A DNA stretch of 64,000 nt from Cytobacillus citreus (GCF_018343665.1 NZ_JAGYPM010000004.1:374343-438342); one strand, 5' to 3'; shown: positions 16,031-25,735, counted from the first letter of the stretch. Notes: generated by a model not told the origin, from the sequence alone. A program made the numbers and translations.

Positions 16031-16408
16031 TTATTTTTCTTTTAATAAATCTCTTATTTCAGTAAGAAGAGCTTCCGTCTTATCCACTTCAACTGGTGCA
16101 GGCTTTTGTTCTTCCTTCTTACTAAAGTGCTTATTAATAATCCTTATGAAAATAAATATTGAAAAAGATATGATAAGGAAGTCAAGAATGCTTTGAGCAA
16201 ATGCCCCGATATTTATTTCTGCTTTGCCAACTGTGATGACAAGCTGTTTGGTCAAATCTATCCCGCCAAGAAGTAGACCTGTAAGAGGCACGATAATATT
16301 TTCAACTAAAGAGGTGACAATTTTGCCGAATGCTCCTCCAATAACGACCCCAATAGCGAGATCTAATACATTTCCTTTAAATGCAAATTTCTTGAAATCA
16401 CTCCACAT
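16031..16408 (-). CDS. mscL: Large-conductance mechanosensitive channel
   Basis: 125 residues from ATG 16408; GGTAGGTG lies 12 bases before it. The start MWSDFKKFAFKGNVLDLAIGVVIGGAFGKIV is the conserved N-terminal helix plus TM1 pore segment of MscL, followed by a periplasmic loop, TM2 (about 66-90) and a charged C-terminal helix (LLTEIRDLLKEK). The homopentamer opens under membrane tension and releases solutes on hypo-osmotic shock. Confidence 0.96.
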   Translation of the reverse strand: MWSDFKKFAFKGNVLDLAIGVVIGGAFGKIVTSLVENIIVPLTGLLLGGIDLTKQLVITVGKAEINIGAFAQSILDFLIISFSIFIFIRIINKHFSKKEEQKPAPVEVDKTEALLTEIRDLLKEK

Positions 16409-16680
16409 AGGATACAAACACCTACCATTCAAAATTCTCGTTAATTATACTATGATGATAGGGAAAAATGCTAGTAAATTATGTCCTATTTAATGTAAAG
16501 TTTTGATGTATTATGCTAATAGGAGTTTAAGTTTTTTAACGTTCTAAAGTGTTTTTGGATTTGATTAAGTGTTTGCAAATAATATCGCATACAAAAAACT
16601 GAGTCATTCGCGGGAAGGACTTGGCGAGCAACAAGTTTTTCTAATACAATACAAAAGGATGGTAAACAAAGGGGGATAAA

Positions 16681-16971
16681 ATGGAGAAAAATAAGAAAAA
16701 AGATCCTCGCTTTAAAATAGCTGAAAAAGAAGCCTGGATCGGAATCGGATTAGTTCTATTTAATTTTATCTGGTGGTTTGGCTTTGCTTACGGAATGGGA
16801 TCAGAGCCAGTTGAAAACTATCAATTCATCTTAGGATTGCCTGCATGGTTTTTCTATAGCTGTGTAGTAGGATTTGTCGTTATGGTTATCCTTGTTATTA
16901 TTGTCGTGAAGTTTTTCTTTAAGGATGTCCCATTTGACGAAGAAAAAGACGGGGGGACTAAGACGAAATGA
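16681..16971 (+). CDS. YhdT-type small membrane protein next to panF
   Basis: 96 residues with GGGGGATAAA as ribosome site. Two transmembrane segments (about 20-40 and 55-80) with WWFGFAYGMG between, and charged termini. This is the DUF997/YhdT family, which is almost always encoded just before panF; its biochemical role is not established. The stop overlaps the panF start by four bases, so translation is coupled. Confidence 0.88.
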   Translation: MEKNKKKDPRFKIAEKEAWIGIGLVLFNFIWWFGFAYGMGSEPVENYQFILGLPAWFFYSCVVGFVVMVILVIIVVKFFFKDVPFDEEKDGGTKTK

Positions 16972-18416
16972 GCTGGCAAGTCATCACGCCATTAATTATT
17001 TTTTTAGTTCTTATATTTATTGTAGGTTTTTGGGCAAGTAAGAAAATGAATAAATCCAATTCGTTTCTTCAAGAATATTTTCTTGGTGGGAGAGAGCTTG
17101 GCGGGTTTATTTTAGCGATGACGATGATGGCGACATATGGAAGTGCCAGCAGTTTTATTGGCGGACCAGGTGTTGCATATACACAGGGGCTTGGCTGGGT
17201 ATTGCTTGCTATGTCCCAGGTTGTAACGGGATATTTCGTTCTTATGGTTCTAGGGAAAAAGTTTGCCATCACTGCAAGAAGGTATCAAGCAGTCACATTA
17301 ATTGATTATTTAAAGGAACGATACAAAAGTAAGTGGGTTGTGTTGTTGTCTGCTTTCAGCATTATCGTCTTCCTATTTTCCGCGATGGCTGCTCAGTGGG
17401 TTGGCGGAGCAAGACTGATTGAATCCCTTACAGGACTAAGTTACAGCTCAGCTCTGTTTATTTTTGCAATTTCCGTAATGGTATATGTAATTATTGGCGG
17501 ATTTCGTGCGGTTGCCTTAACAGATGCGCTTCAAGGTGCGATCATGTTTATTGGTACACTCATATTATTAATAGCTGTTATTATTGCAGGTGGAGGAATT
17601 CCAAATATAATAAATGATCTAATAGCAGAAAATCCTAATTTAATTAGTCCTTATGGATTTGATAGAGGACTGACTCCATTGTACGTATCGTCATTCTGGG
17701 TTTTAGTAGGTGTCGGTGTTGTAGGGCTTCCGCAAGTAACGGTTAGAGCGATGTCCTATAAAAATTCAAAAGCAATGCATAGGGCAATCATTATTGGCAC
17801 AGTAGTAGTTGGATTCATTATGCTTGGCATGCACTTAATTGGCGTTTTTGCTCGTCCAATTCTTCCAGGAATTGAGGTAGGCGATAAGGTTATGCCGCTT
17901 ATTGCCCTTGAAGTATTGCCACCATGGCTTGCCGGGGTTGTATTAGCAGCTCCGATGGCTGCCATTATGTCTACTGTAGATTCCTTATTGCTTCTTGTTA
18001 GCTCGGCTGTTGTAAAGGATGTATATATCAATTATATTAAGCCAAATGCTGAAGAGAAGACGATAAAGAAAATGAGTTTTGGTGTAACGGCAATTTTAGG
18101 GATCCTCGTATTTTTAATGGCCCTTAGCCCGCCGGATCTAATCATTTGGCTGAATTTATTTTCATTTGGCGGATTGGAAGCTGCCTTTATCTGGCCTGTT
18201 GTCCTCGGATTATACTGGAGGAAAGGCAATAAATTTGGTGCCATATCATCTATGGTTATTGGGATAGGCTCCTATATCATTTTTCACTTGTATTTTCCAA
18301 ACCTATTCGGCATGCACACGGTTGTCCTTCCGGTTATTTTATCATTAATTTCGTTTATCATCGTTAGTATAATGACAAGTAATAAGATTAAAGAAGAAGC
18401 TGATCTACAATATTGA
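16968..18416 (+). CDS. panF: Sodium/pantothenate symporter
   Basis: 482 residues with about 13 transmembrane segments of the sodium:solute symporter family. The N-terminal region has YFLGGRELGGFILAMTMMATYGSASSFIGGPG, the usual family signature. Overlap with the yhdT-like gene is the classical yhdT-panF arrangement, which is the main reason for naming pantothenate as substrate. It imports pantothenate for CoA synthesis, driven by Na+. Within the family, proline or other substrates cannot be fully excluded from sequence alone. Confidence 0.88.
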   Translation: MSWQVITPLIIFLVLIFIVGFWASKKMNKSNSFLQEYFLGGRELGGFILAMTMMATYGSASSFIGGPGVAYTQGLGWVLLAMSQVVTGYFVLMVLGKKFAITARRYQAVTLIDYLKERYKSKWVVLLSAFSIIVFLFSAMAAQWVGGARLIESLTGLSYSSALFIFAISVMVYVIIGGFRAVALTDALQGAIMFIGTLILLIAVIIAGGGIPNIINDLIAENPNLISPYGFDRGLTPLYVSSFWVLVGVGVVGLPQVTVRAMSYKNSKAMHRAIIIGTVVVGFIMLGMHLIGVFARPILPGIEVGDKVMPLIALEVLPPWLAGVVLAAPMAAIMSTVDSLLLLVSSAVVKDVYINYIKPNAEEKTIKKMSFGVTAILGILVFLMALSPPDLIIWLNLFSFGGLEAAFIWPVVLGLYWRKGNKFGAISSMVIGIGSYIIFHLYFPNLFGMHTVVLPVILSLISFIIVSIMTSNKIKEEADLQY

Positions 18417-18423
18417 TTGAGTA

Positions 18424-18460
18424 AAGAGCAAGTTCCATTAAGGTTCTTGCTCTTTTTATT
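18424..18460 (+). terminator. Intrinsic terminator after panF
   Basis: Stem AAGAGCAAG/CTTGCTCTT with an inner CC/GG pair, followed by TTTTATT. Confidence 0.85.
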
Positions 18461-18646
18461 GTATAGGAAATTATTATTTTCGCTATCTGTTAATAATCAT
18501 TAATAGCTATTTAGATACGAGTTTTTCGAAAAATGGGTATATTGGGAGATTTGTAGAATAGCTGGCTATTTGTTACACTTTTAAAGTGCAAAAAATAATC
18601 TACAAAGAAATATCAAAAATGTTTTTAACCTACTGGGAGATTTTTA

Positions 18647-19807
18647 ATGAAAAATTATTTATATATATTAGCTTTAATTATGTTATCAGGCATTTTAGCA
18701 GCCTGTATGAGTGAAACAAATGCTTCTAATGATGAAATAGAAAGAAAGCAGCAAAACCTAAGCACTACTGTCAATCACCCCGCTGTCATAAGTGAAAAGA
18801 AGGAAAAAAAGGACACTGTTTGGTTAAAAGAGAAATCACTTTACCAATTCGAAGCTTATGATGGGTCTTACGAATATACTGTATTTCTTTATGCAGAGGA
18901 TGAACAAAGTTCCTTGAATGAGAACCTTGGGGTAAAGAATCAAATTTATACTGGCCATTATTCCATTTATTTAGCTGAAAAGGATTCTGCTGTCGCATAC
19001 AAGCAGGAAGCTTTAGATGAAGCATGGACCTCTTCATTTGTATTTAATTCGTCATTCAACCAGGTTTATCCACTGAATTTAGGAAATAAAACGTTCATTA
19101 CGATATTGCAGCCTAGTGAAAATGAGAACTCAAAATTATTATTATTCGCTATTAAAGATGGAGAAATAAAGCAGGTTCAATTTAGTGAAGATCTAACCAC
19201 TATTTTTGGATCTGAAATGAAATCAATATACCAGAAATATATTCAAACAGCTCATTTACAAGGTGATCAGGAATGGAGATTCATTACATGGGAATTTGAT
19301 GAGAAAGCCATGACGCTCAAAAAGAAGGACGAATCTACCTTGAATGGTGAAAATGGAGAGAAATGGTATGAGCGTTGGAGTAAAAAAAGTGAAATATATT
19401 ATCCTTTCCAAAACCTCAAGCTTAGCAGTGATGTAATTGAAAAAGCAAAACAAGGCCTCCCAATTGGAAGTCCATATCCAATTGGGACGAATATTGCGAA
19501 TATCAAAAAAAACGAGCCAATATATATAGAGGAAGGTATTGCTGACGGAACTCCTTATGTGATGTATCCTGAAATCACCTATTATTATGAAAAAACGACT
19601 GGTATCGTGACAGCTGTTTCCATTCCAGGTGAACGAGTGAAAACATCAATAAAAATGATAAAGAGTTTATTTGGCGAGCCTGATGAAGAGGGCTATGACC
19701 CTATGAATGGCGAAAAACGTGTGATTTACAATGCAGACAAATATGCGATCAATTTCATGCCAGATGCTGATGGGAATGTTCGAAGTATCTATTTGTGGAA
19801 AAAATGA
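18647..19807 (+). CDS. Secreted lipoprotein of unknown function
   Basis: 386 residues. Residues 1-20 form a lipoprotein signal with lipobox LAAC, so the mature protein is probably tethered to the outer face of the membrane by Cys20. A charged linker (to about 60) precedes a long mixed domain. The last ~120 residues (GLPIGSPYPIGTNIANIKK... EEGYDPMNGEKRVIYNADKY) resemble the DUF4309/YjgB type, a family with no known activity; this match is by eye. It is monocistronic and not obviously linked to panF. Confidence 0.75.
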   Translation: MKNYLYILALIMLSGILAACMSETNASNDEIERKQQNLSTTVNHPAVISEKKEKKDTVWLKEKSLYQFEAYDGSYEYTVFLYAEDEQSSLNENLGVKNQIYTGHYSIYLAEKDSAVAYKQEALDEAWTSSFVFNSSFNQVYPLNLGNKTFITILQPSENENSKLLLFAIKDGEIKQVQFSEDLTTIFGSEMKSIYQKYIQTAHLQGDQEWRFITWEFDEKAMTLKKKDESTLNGENGEKWYERWSKKSEIYYPFQNLKLSSDVIEKAKQGLPIGSPYPIGTNIANIKKNEPIYIEEGIADGTPYVMYPEITYYYEKTTGIVTAVSIPGERVKTSIKMIKSLFGEPDEEGYDPMNGEKRVIYNADKYAINFMPDADGNVRSIYLWKK

Positions 19808-19839
19808 AGAATCATGCAGATCATACCGCATGATTCTTC
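19801..19839 (-). terminator. Intrinsic terminator of the M29 aminopeptidase gene
   Basis: Perfect 12-bp stem GAAGAATCATGC/GCATGATTCTTC. On the minus strand it is followed by ATTTTTTCC, so it serves the leftward gene; it may also stop the lipoprotein transcript. Confidence 0.8.
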
Positions 19840-19856
19840 ACAATGTCTAATATCAA

Positions 19857-21089
19857 TTAAAATGCCCAATCACCATTTCGGAAGACTGGTTCGCTTGTTC
19901 CGTCTGCTCTAATGCCATCAATATCCATTTCTGCAGATCCTATCATAAAATCAACATGAGTGAGACTATCATTTAAACCATGTTCCTTTAGTTGATCACT
20001 TGACATTTGCTTGCCGCCTTCAAGGCAGAATGCATATGCACTTCCGATTGCAAGATGGTTAGAGGCATTTTCGTCAAATAAAGTATTATAGAAAAGCAGG
20101 TTTGATTGAGAAATTGGCGAATTGAATGGTACGAGTGCTACTTCTCCAAGATAGTGAGAGCCTTCATCTGTTTCTACTAGCTGTTTAAGAATTTCTTCGC
20201 CTTCTTCTGCTTTTACACTGACAATTCGGCCATTTTCAAATGTGATTGTGAAGTTGTCAATGATATTGCCGCCATAGCTTAATGGTTTAGTACTTGACAC
20301 AGTTCCGTTAACACCTGTTCTTAATGGGACTGTGAAAACTTCTTCAGTCGGCATATTTGCCATGAATTCATGCCCTTTTTCATTAATGCTGCCAGCTCCA
20401 CACCAAAGATGCTTTTCTGGAAGCTCGATCGTTAAATCTGTTCCTGGTGCCTTATAGTGTAGTTTTTTATAGTGTTTGTTATTCAAATAATCTACTTTTT
20501 CATGTAGAGTGTTATCATGCTTTTTCCATTCTTCAACAGGGTTTTCTACATCTGAACGTGTAGCCTTAAAAATGGCATCCCAGAGCAATTGAACTCTTGT
20601 TTCTTCAGGTGCTTCAGGGAAAACTTTATCAGCCCATGAAGGAGATGGGGCCGCGATAACCGTCCAGCTCACTTTATCAGCCATCATCATTTTTCTATAG
20701 TTAGATAGTGCTTTACCAGCTGCTTTTTGGAAATTGGCAATTCGTTCAGATTTTACTCCTTTTAATAGGTCGGGGCTCGTTGAAACGATTGACATAAACG
20801 CTGCGCCATCCTTCGCAAGTTCTTCAACCTCTTTTGCACGCCATTCAGGGTATTCATTGAAAGCCTCATCAGGAGCCAAATCATACTTTGTACGAGAAAC
20901 AATATCATCGTTCCAGTTAACAACAACATTAAATGCACCAGCTTCATAGGCTTTTTTTACAACTAGGCGAACCAATTCTGCTGCATCAAGGGTTGTATTA
21001 ATAACTAATGTTTGGCCGTTTTGAATATTAACACCAACTTTTACTGCAAGCTCTGCATATTTCTCTAAATTCTTTAGAAAATCACTCAT
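19857..21089 (-). CDS. ampS: Aminopeptidase, M29 family (AmpS-like)
   Basis: 410 residues, start preceded by AAAAAGGAGAAT. It follows the M29 thermophilic-aminopeptidase plan: N-terminal domain with VVNWNDD and YP-rich segments, and a C-terminal domain with GSINEKGHEFMANMPTEEVF, EEGEEILK, GEVALVPFNSPIS, LFYNTLFDENASNHLAIGSAY and THVDFMIGSAEMDIDG. Those segments supply the Glu, His and Asp ligands of the two metals. It removes N-terminal residues from peptides in the cytoplasm. Complete and monocistronic. Confidence 0.92.
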   Translation of the reverse strand: MSDFLKNLEKYAELAVKVGVNIQNGQTLVINTTLDAAELVRLVVKKAYEAGAFNVVVNWNDDIVSRTKYDLAPDEAFNEYPEWRAKEVEELAKDGAAFMSIVSTSPDLLKGVKSERIANFQKAAGKALSNYRKMMMADKVSWTVIAAPSPSWADKVFPEAPEETRVQLLWDAIFKATRSDVENPVEEWKKHDNTLHEKVDYLNNKHYKKLHYKAPGTDLTIELPEKHLWCGAGSINEKGHEFMANMPTEEVFTVPLRTGVNGTVSSTKPLSYGGNIIDNFTITFENGRIVSVKAEEGEEILKQLVETDEGSHYLGEVALVPFNSPISQSNLLFYNTLFDENASNHLAIGSAYAFCLEGGKQMSSDQLKEHGLNDSLTHVDFMIGSAEMDIDGIRADGTSEPVFRNGDWAF

Positions 21090-21206
21090 TATATGTATTC
21101 TCCTTTTTCAGAATCTTCATTTTCATTGTAGCTTTTTTCTTTTAAAAAAGAAACTTTGAAGATTAAAATCTTTTAAAATTTTCCAATTGATGTCCGATTT
21201 TTTAAA

Positions 21207-21246
21207 TGAGCAAAAAAGAGATCTCAAACAGATCCCTTTTTTGCAG
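21207..21246 (-). terminator. Intrinsic terminator overlapping the MFS gene end
   Basis: Stem GCAAAAAAG..GATC/GATC..CTTTTTTGC. The leftward gene ends inside the hairpin at 21224. Confidence 0.75.
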
Positions 21247-22504
21247 GAAGCAATTTTATTTTTTCTGAAATAGTAAACATGATCCAATACAAAAAGGCAC
21301 TTATAACGGCAAGAGCAGCGAGGATAATAAATGTCCAATCATAACCTATCCATACGGTTAAAGGAATAGATATGGGAGCAATTGTTTTTCCGAATGTAAA
21401 TCTAAGGCTGGCAGCTGCAAAATACTGCCCTCGCATATGTTCAGGAGCAATTTTTGAAACATAGCTTTGCTGCAAGCCAGCTGTCATCAGCTCTGCTAAT
21501 GTAAAAATAGCCATAGCAATAATTAATCCCCAAATCCAAGATGTTTGCCCGAACATAATAATCGCTGCTGCGTATGTAAGGGAGGAGAGGAAAAATATAT
21601 TTCTTTCTTTGTATTTGGCCATGAATCTTGTTACAACCACTGTAAATAAAGCTACAAAGAAGCCATTTTCTGCTAAAAGAATACCAAAGGCTTGTTCTCC
21701 TTGAATGGTAAAAGACCAATCTCCAAATTTGAAAAGTGCTTGGTTTTGAACAAATTCATTCGTGTATACAGGTATTAAGAGATCTAGCTGCATAAATGTT
21801 TGTGCAGCTAATACACCTGCAATGATAAAAAGAAGAAAGGTTTTGTCTTTGAAGATAATTCCGTAATCTCTCATTTGATTTAGTAAAACTGAGTACCATT
21901 TATTATTCTCTTTCTTGTTATTAAGCTGCTCAGGCACAGTTTCTCTAGTCATTTTTGCTAATATTCCCGCTAAAGCTATACAGATGATTCCAGCAATGAC
22001 AAGAAGCTGAAAGCGATAATTCGCATAAAAAATGGCGCCTAAAATAGGACCAACAACAACTGCGATATTAATCGAAGTATAAAAAATAGCAAATACATCG
22101 CTTCGATGTTTTTCCTCTACTACATCAGCGACCATTGCTTGGCTTGCTGGCCAATAAAATGATCCGAAAATACCAACAAAAGCAAAACAAATAAAAGCAA
22201 GCCATGGTGAATTAAGCCAAGGAGAATTTGCTAATGCAAATATGAGAAAGCTTATGCCTTGACCAAATGCTGAAAAAACCATCATCGTTTTTCTTCCAAA
22301 TCGATCTGCGCAATAACCGCCCATTAAATTGGCTAATACAGAAAATACTTGAGAAAAAATAAGGAGTAGTCCTGCTTTATCTTTACCAAATTCCCCTGCA
22401 AAATAAATCGTTAAAAACGGAAAGAACATCCAAAAGGTGATATTCATCGCCGCTTCTCCGAACAACCTAACTTTTAAATTTGAATCCCAATCTCTAATTC
22501 TCAT
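21224..22504 (-). CDS. MFS transporter
   Basis: 426 residues with 12 predicted transmembrane helices. The loop after TM2 is GGYCADRFGRKTMMV, a textbook MFS motif A. A long charged central loop (RETVPEQLNNKKENNKW) separates the two halves. Start behind CGAGGATACATC. Bacillar members of this shape are mostly drug or metabolite exporters, but nothing here fixes the substrate, and there is no adjacent regulator. Confidence 0.88.
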   Translation of the reverse strand: MRIRDWDSNLKVRLFGEAAMNITFWMFFPFLTIYFAGEFGKDKAGLLLIFSQVFSVLANLMGGYCADRFGRKTMMVFSAFGQGISFLIFALANSPWLNSPWLAFICFAFVGIFGSFYWPASQAMVADVVEEKHRSDVFAIFYTSINIAVVVGPILGAIFYANYRFQLLVIAGIICIALAGILAKMTRETVPEQLNNKKENNKWYSVLLNQMRDYGIIFKDKTFLLFIIAGVLAAQTFMQLDLLIPVYTNEFVQNQALFKFGDWSFTIQGEQAFGILLAENGFFVALFTVVVTRFMAKYKERNIFFLSSLTYAAAIIMFGQTSWIWGLIIAMAIFTLAELMTAGLQQSYVSKIAPEHMRGQYFAAASLRFTFGKTIAPISIPLTVWIGYDWTFIILAALAVISAFLYWIMFTISEKIKLLPAKKGSV

Positions 22505-22607
22505 GATGTATCCTCGATATTTTTTTTAGAATAACGCTATCATACTACCAAATTGGAAAGTAATTCAAGAAATTATTTTCTGTTTCATTCGAAACTTGAG
22601 AAAAAAA

Positions 22608-22640
22608 AGAAATCGGCTAACCAGCCGATTTTCGTTTTTT
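22608..22640. terminator. Intrinsic terminator between leftward transporter genes
   Basis: Stem AAATCGGCT/AGCCGATTT with an AACC loop and A/T runs on both sides; on the minus strand it ends the AtoE-like gene. Confidence 0.85.
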
Positions 22641-22659
22641 AAAGATAACTTATATCAAA

Positions 22660-23973
22660 TTAATAAACAAATAGCATTAATACAGTCGTTAAAACCCCAA
22701 CCCAAACACTCAATAAAATGCAGTAGCCCATAATATGACGAATATGAAGACCTACTACACTTAAAATTGGCAACGCCCAAAAAGGTTGAATCAGGTTTGT
22801 CCAGGCATCTCCCCAGGCAACTGCCATTGCGGTAATTGCGGGATCTACTCCAAGCTGCAAACCAGCTGGAACTTGAAGAGGCCCTTGCAAGGCCCATTGA
22901 CCGCCGCCAGAAGGGGCAAGAATATTAACGAGTCCTGCAGTCCAGTAAGTAAAGATATCGAAAGTTTCTTTACTGGCTACAGATGCCATCCCATTAATGA
23001 TTGATTCAGCTAGTCCGGAACTCCCTAATACGGCTATGATCCCTGCATAAAAAGGGAATTGCAGAATGATAGGGGAAATCGCGGTACCTGCCTCTTTGAA
23101 TGCTTTTGCATATTGACCAAGTGATTTATGGAGTATCAGCCCAAGTGATAAGAAGAAAATATTAATTATATTTAAATCTAAGTCCCTATCATTAATAAAC
23201 TCATTAATAACATATACCATACCAATAATCCCTGTCAGAATTCCAAGGAATGAAGTGTTTTCCAATCGTTCTGCAGGACTGCTTCTAGATTCATTTTTTA
23301 CTTCGATTTCTTTATTTTGGATTGGGGGAGTGTACGAGATAATTCCTTGTTTAGGTGCCATGAGGATAATAAAGATTGGGAGTGTAATTAAAAGTGCTAA
23401 AAATATGATGATAGTACCCGAATGGAAAATGGTGTTTGAAGTTGGAATAACGCCCATAATTTCTTCTAAAAAATGTCCTTTTGTCGCTACTGTTAAGCCA
23501 ATTGAACTTGATAAGCCAGCTGCGAATAGGACAGTAGGGGTGTAGGCACATGCAACTAGGAGCGGAAAGTGAGCATGCTTATTCCTTTTCCCTAATTCAC
23601 GCGCTATTATAGCACCAACTACAACTGCAAGCCCCCAGTTAATATAATACGCAGCTGAGGATACAAGAAAAGTCATGATGTAAGCCTGATTTGCGGTCTT
23701 TGCCTTAGATGCCAGTGCCTCTAGAATTCTCTGTACTACAGGGACTGAAGCCAAAGCCATACCGGTCATCAGCAAAAGAACCATTTGCATTGTAAAAGCG
23801 AGGTACACCCAAAAACCATCTCCGAATGACTTAAATAGCTTGATAGGTTCAGAAGGCTTCATAATAAATCCGAGAACGAAGACGAGAATGGTCATGAATA
23901 CTGCAATAACAAATGCATCGGGTAAATATCTCTCAACCAGTTTCGAAAAGCGATTGGCTATCCTGTTTAACAT
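22660..23973 (-). CDS. Short-chain fatty acid transporter, AtoE family
   Basis: 437 residues, start behind GGAAGGAG. About 12 hydrophobic segments. The characteristic C-terminal region is present: NILAPSGGGQWALQGPLQVPAGLQLGVDP and AWGDAWTNLIQPFWALP. E. coli AtoE takes up short-chain fatty acids such as butyrate; bacillar homologues are assumed to do the same but could carry other short carboxylates. No acyl-CoA metabolism genes are adjacent. Confidence 0.88.
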   Translation of the reverse strand: MLNRIANRFSKLVERYLPDAFVIAVFMTILVFVLGFIMKPSEPIKLFKSFGDGFWVYLAFTMQMVLLLMTGMALASVPVVQRILEALASKAKTANQAYIMTFLVSSAAYYINWGLAVVVGAIIARELGKRNKHAHFPLLVACAYTPTVLFAAGLSSSIGLTVATKGHFLEEIMGVIPTSNTIFHSGTIIIFLALLITLPIFIILMAPKQGIISYTPPIQNKEIEVKNESRSSPAERLENTSFLGILTGIIGMVYVINEFINDRDLDLNIINIFFLSLGLILHKSLGQYAKAFKEAGTAISPIILQFPFYAGIIAVLGSSGLAESIINGMASVASKETFDIFTYWTAGLVNILAPSGGGQWALQGPLQVPAGLQLGVDPAITAMAVAWGDAWTNLIQPFWALPILSVVGLHIRHIMGYCILLSVWVGVLTTVLMLFVY

Positions 23974-24035
23974 TTTGTCACACTCCTTCCATTTGATAGT
24001 ACATGCTATGGTGTAGACAAGTTGTTTATGACAAA

Positions 24036-24064
24036 ATAAAAAGAGCGTTTTCTACGCTCTTAAA
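24036..24064 (-). terminator. Intrinsic terminator after the 30-codon ORF
   Basis: Stem AAGAGCGT/ACGCTCTT with flanking T run on the minus strand. It closes the DUF1835 operon. Confidence 0.85.
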
Positions 24065-24083
24065 AGAGTATATAGTGTTTCAA

Positions 24084-24176
24084 TTAATCCTTATCTTCCA
24101 TCACAGCTTTACGCAGTTGACCAAGACTTGTTCCAAGATTGTATAATTCAGTGTTGTACTTAAATGAATGCTCCAT
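24084..24176 (-). CDS. Small translationally coupled ORF, 30 codons
   Basis: The peptide begins MEHSFKYNTELYNLGTSLGQ and ends EDKD. Its ATG overlaps the stop of the DUF1835-type gene by one base (TAATG), and an intrinsic terminator follows about 20 bases after its stop, so it occupies the last position of the operon. It has no signal peptide or membrane segment and looks amphipathic-helical. I do not recognise a family. The coupling and terminator are the arguments that it is a real gene. Confidence 0.55.
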   Translation of the reverse strand: MEHSFKYNTELYNLGTSLGQLRKAVMEDKD

Positions 24177-25258
24177 TACCGAAGTTTAACACGATAATGT
24201 CTCATTGATTTTGGTATTCCTTTTAACTCCAGTACACCACTGTATACTAAATGCCTAATCCTATACTCTAAAAAGAAAACATTAACAACCTCATCCATTT
24301 GTTGTAATGTTTCCCCAATTACTCTTCCAGTCTGGATAAAATCTTTGTTTTCTTGCTCAATGTGCAGCTTTTCAAGTGTACTGATAATTTGTGGATCATA
24401 ATAATGTTCAGACACACCTATTATTTCACCATTAATCCATAATCGTAGAACATCACTCGTCAGTGATAATGTCTCCCATTCTCTTTGAAATTGAATTCGA
24501 TCCCTATCAGATAAGGGCTGATTCCCATTGCCTTGTTCAAATAGAAGTCTTAAGTTCCTAGATTCAATCTGACTTGTATGGAAAGTAGGCTGCTCTTCAT
24601 CTATAGAATGAATATATCTTTCATAGAGGTCAGTTGAGTTGATAAGAAAAATCTCATTTGTTTTGTCCCGCAATAAATTTAGGAAAAATCGAAGTCCAGT
24701 TTGTTCATCGGCATTATTACCATACCAGATGTAAATAGGAACTTCAGTTGGTATATCCTCAATTTCTCGCAGTGTATTTGTAAATTTATTTTGATATTCA
24801 TAATCATCCTGTTCAAAATTAATATTTTCCTGTAACCATTCATTTCGGTAAGCTTGACCTATTTTTTCATCTAGTTTCCACAATGGTCCAATCGAAAAGC
24901 AGTCTGGAAATCCAATCACAACCTTAGGTCTTTCAAGCCCCACTCTTAAAGAACCTGCTGCAGATTCTGAGGTAATGATATGCACTGCACTAGCTCCGCC
25001 AGCATATTGAGGTAGGGAAAGGGAATGGCGATTTTTTTGAATATGTTTATTTATTTCTTCTACCATAATGTTCAGATCAACTTCATTAATAAAGTAACCT
25101 TTACCTTCAAGTGGTTTGCTAACTTCATGATTAAACATATCAAATATTTCTCCATGATCTAATTCAAACGTCTCCCATTGACCTCTTTTAATAAAATCTG
25201 ATACAGTTACATAATTTTGCGTTTCAATTTTATAAACAAAAACGACATTTGGTTCCAT
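24176..25258 (-). CDS. DUF1835-type protein, start uncertain
   Basis: About 360 residues from ATG 25258. The core AVHIITSESAAGSLRVGL followed by VIGFPDCFSIGPLWKLDE is typical of DUF1835 proteins; a partner DUF3658-like C-terminal region follows (LTSDVLRLWINGEIIGVSEHYYDP... IRHLVYSGVLELKG). Function is unknown. The start is odd: ATG 25258 has no ribosome site, while an excellent AAAAAGGAG lies at about 25304-25313 with an ATT, not ATG, at the right distance. Repeat copy 2 begins immediately upstream, so the promoter may also have been displaced. Weakly expressed gene or rare ATT start are both possible. Confidence 0.7.
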   Translation of the reverse strand: MEPNVVFVYKIETQNYVTVSDFIKRGQWETFELDHGEIFDMFNHEVSKPLEGKGYFINEVDLNIMVEEINKHIQKNRHSLSLPQYAGGASAVHIITSESAAGSLRVGLERPKVVIGFPDCFSIGPLWKLDEKIGQAYRNEWLQENINFEQDDYEYQNKFTNTLREIEDIPTEVPIYIWYGNNADEQTGLRFFLNLLRDKTNEIFLINSTDLYERYIHSIDEEQPTFHTSQIESRNLRLLFEQGNGNQPLSDRDRIQFQREWETLSLTSDVLRLWINGEIIGVSEHYYDPQIISTLEKLHIEQENKDFIQTGRVIGETLQQMDEVVNVFFLEYRIRHLVYSGVLELKGIPKSMRHYRVKLR

Positions 25259-25318
25259 AAAAAAATAGATAAATGGAAAATTGATTTTAGTTTTAATGGC
25301 TGCCAACTCCTTTTTATC

Positions 25319-25590
25319 CCGCATTAACGGGCAGTAAGACCCCCACCTCAAGATTGAGAGAGAAGCGAGGAAGATAGGTGGGGGACAACTGCCCGTAAAA
25401 GCCCGAAAAATGAACACAGACTAAAAGCGCCACATCGTGTGGCAACGTCTGCGTGCCCCACTTCCTGTGGGCCGCAACTAACCATCAGTGGGGGATGAAG
25501 GCCGACTAAGAACGCCACGTCCTGTGGCAACGTCGGCACTAGCACGTCCTGTGCGTCGAAAACCCCCACTGATGGAAGTTTCACTTTATC
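25319..25590 (+). repeat. Structured interspersed repeat, copy 2
   Basis: Same element as at 235-508, preceded by TTTATC and ending CTTTATC. The outer stem has CCCCCACCT/AGGTGGGGG where copy 3 has CCCCCACTT/AAGTGGGGG, a compensatory change. It contains the hairpins CAGAC/GTCTG, CCCAC/GTGGG and GCCGAC/GTCGGC and the ATCAGTGGGGG stem. It lies directly upstream of the leftward DUF1835 gene. Confidence 0.9.
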
Positions 25591-25735
25591 TAAATTTTAC
25601 CATATTTATTTACTAGTAAATACCCTATTAGTTTAGCAACAGGTTCAATAATTCATTGGAATCTTCGGAAAAACTGAATCTATTTGGGACGTATGCTATA
25701 TTTATCTTACGGAAACTCGAAAGGATGTTATAAAT

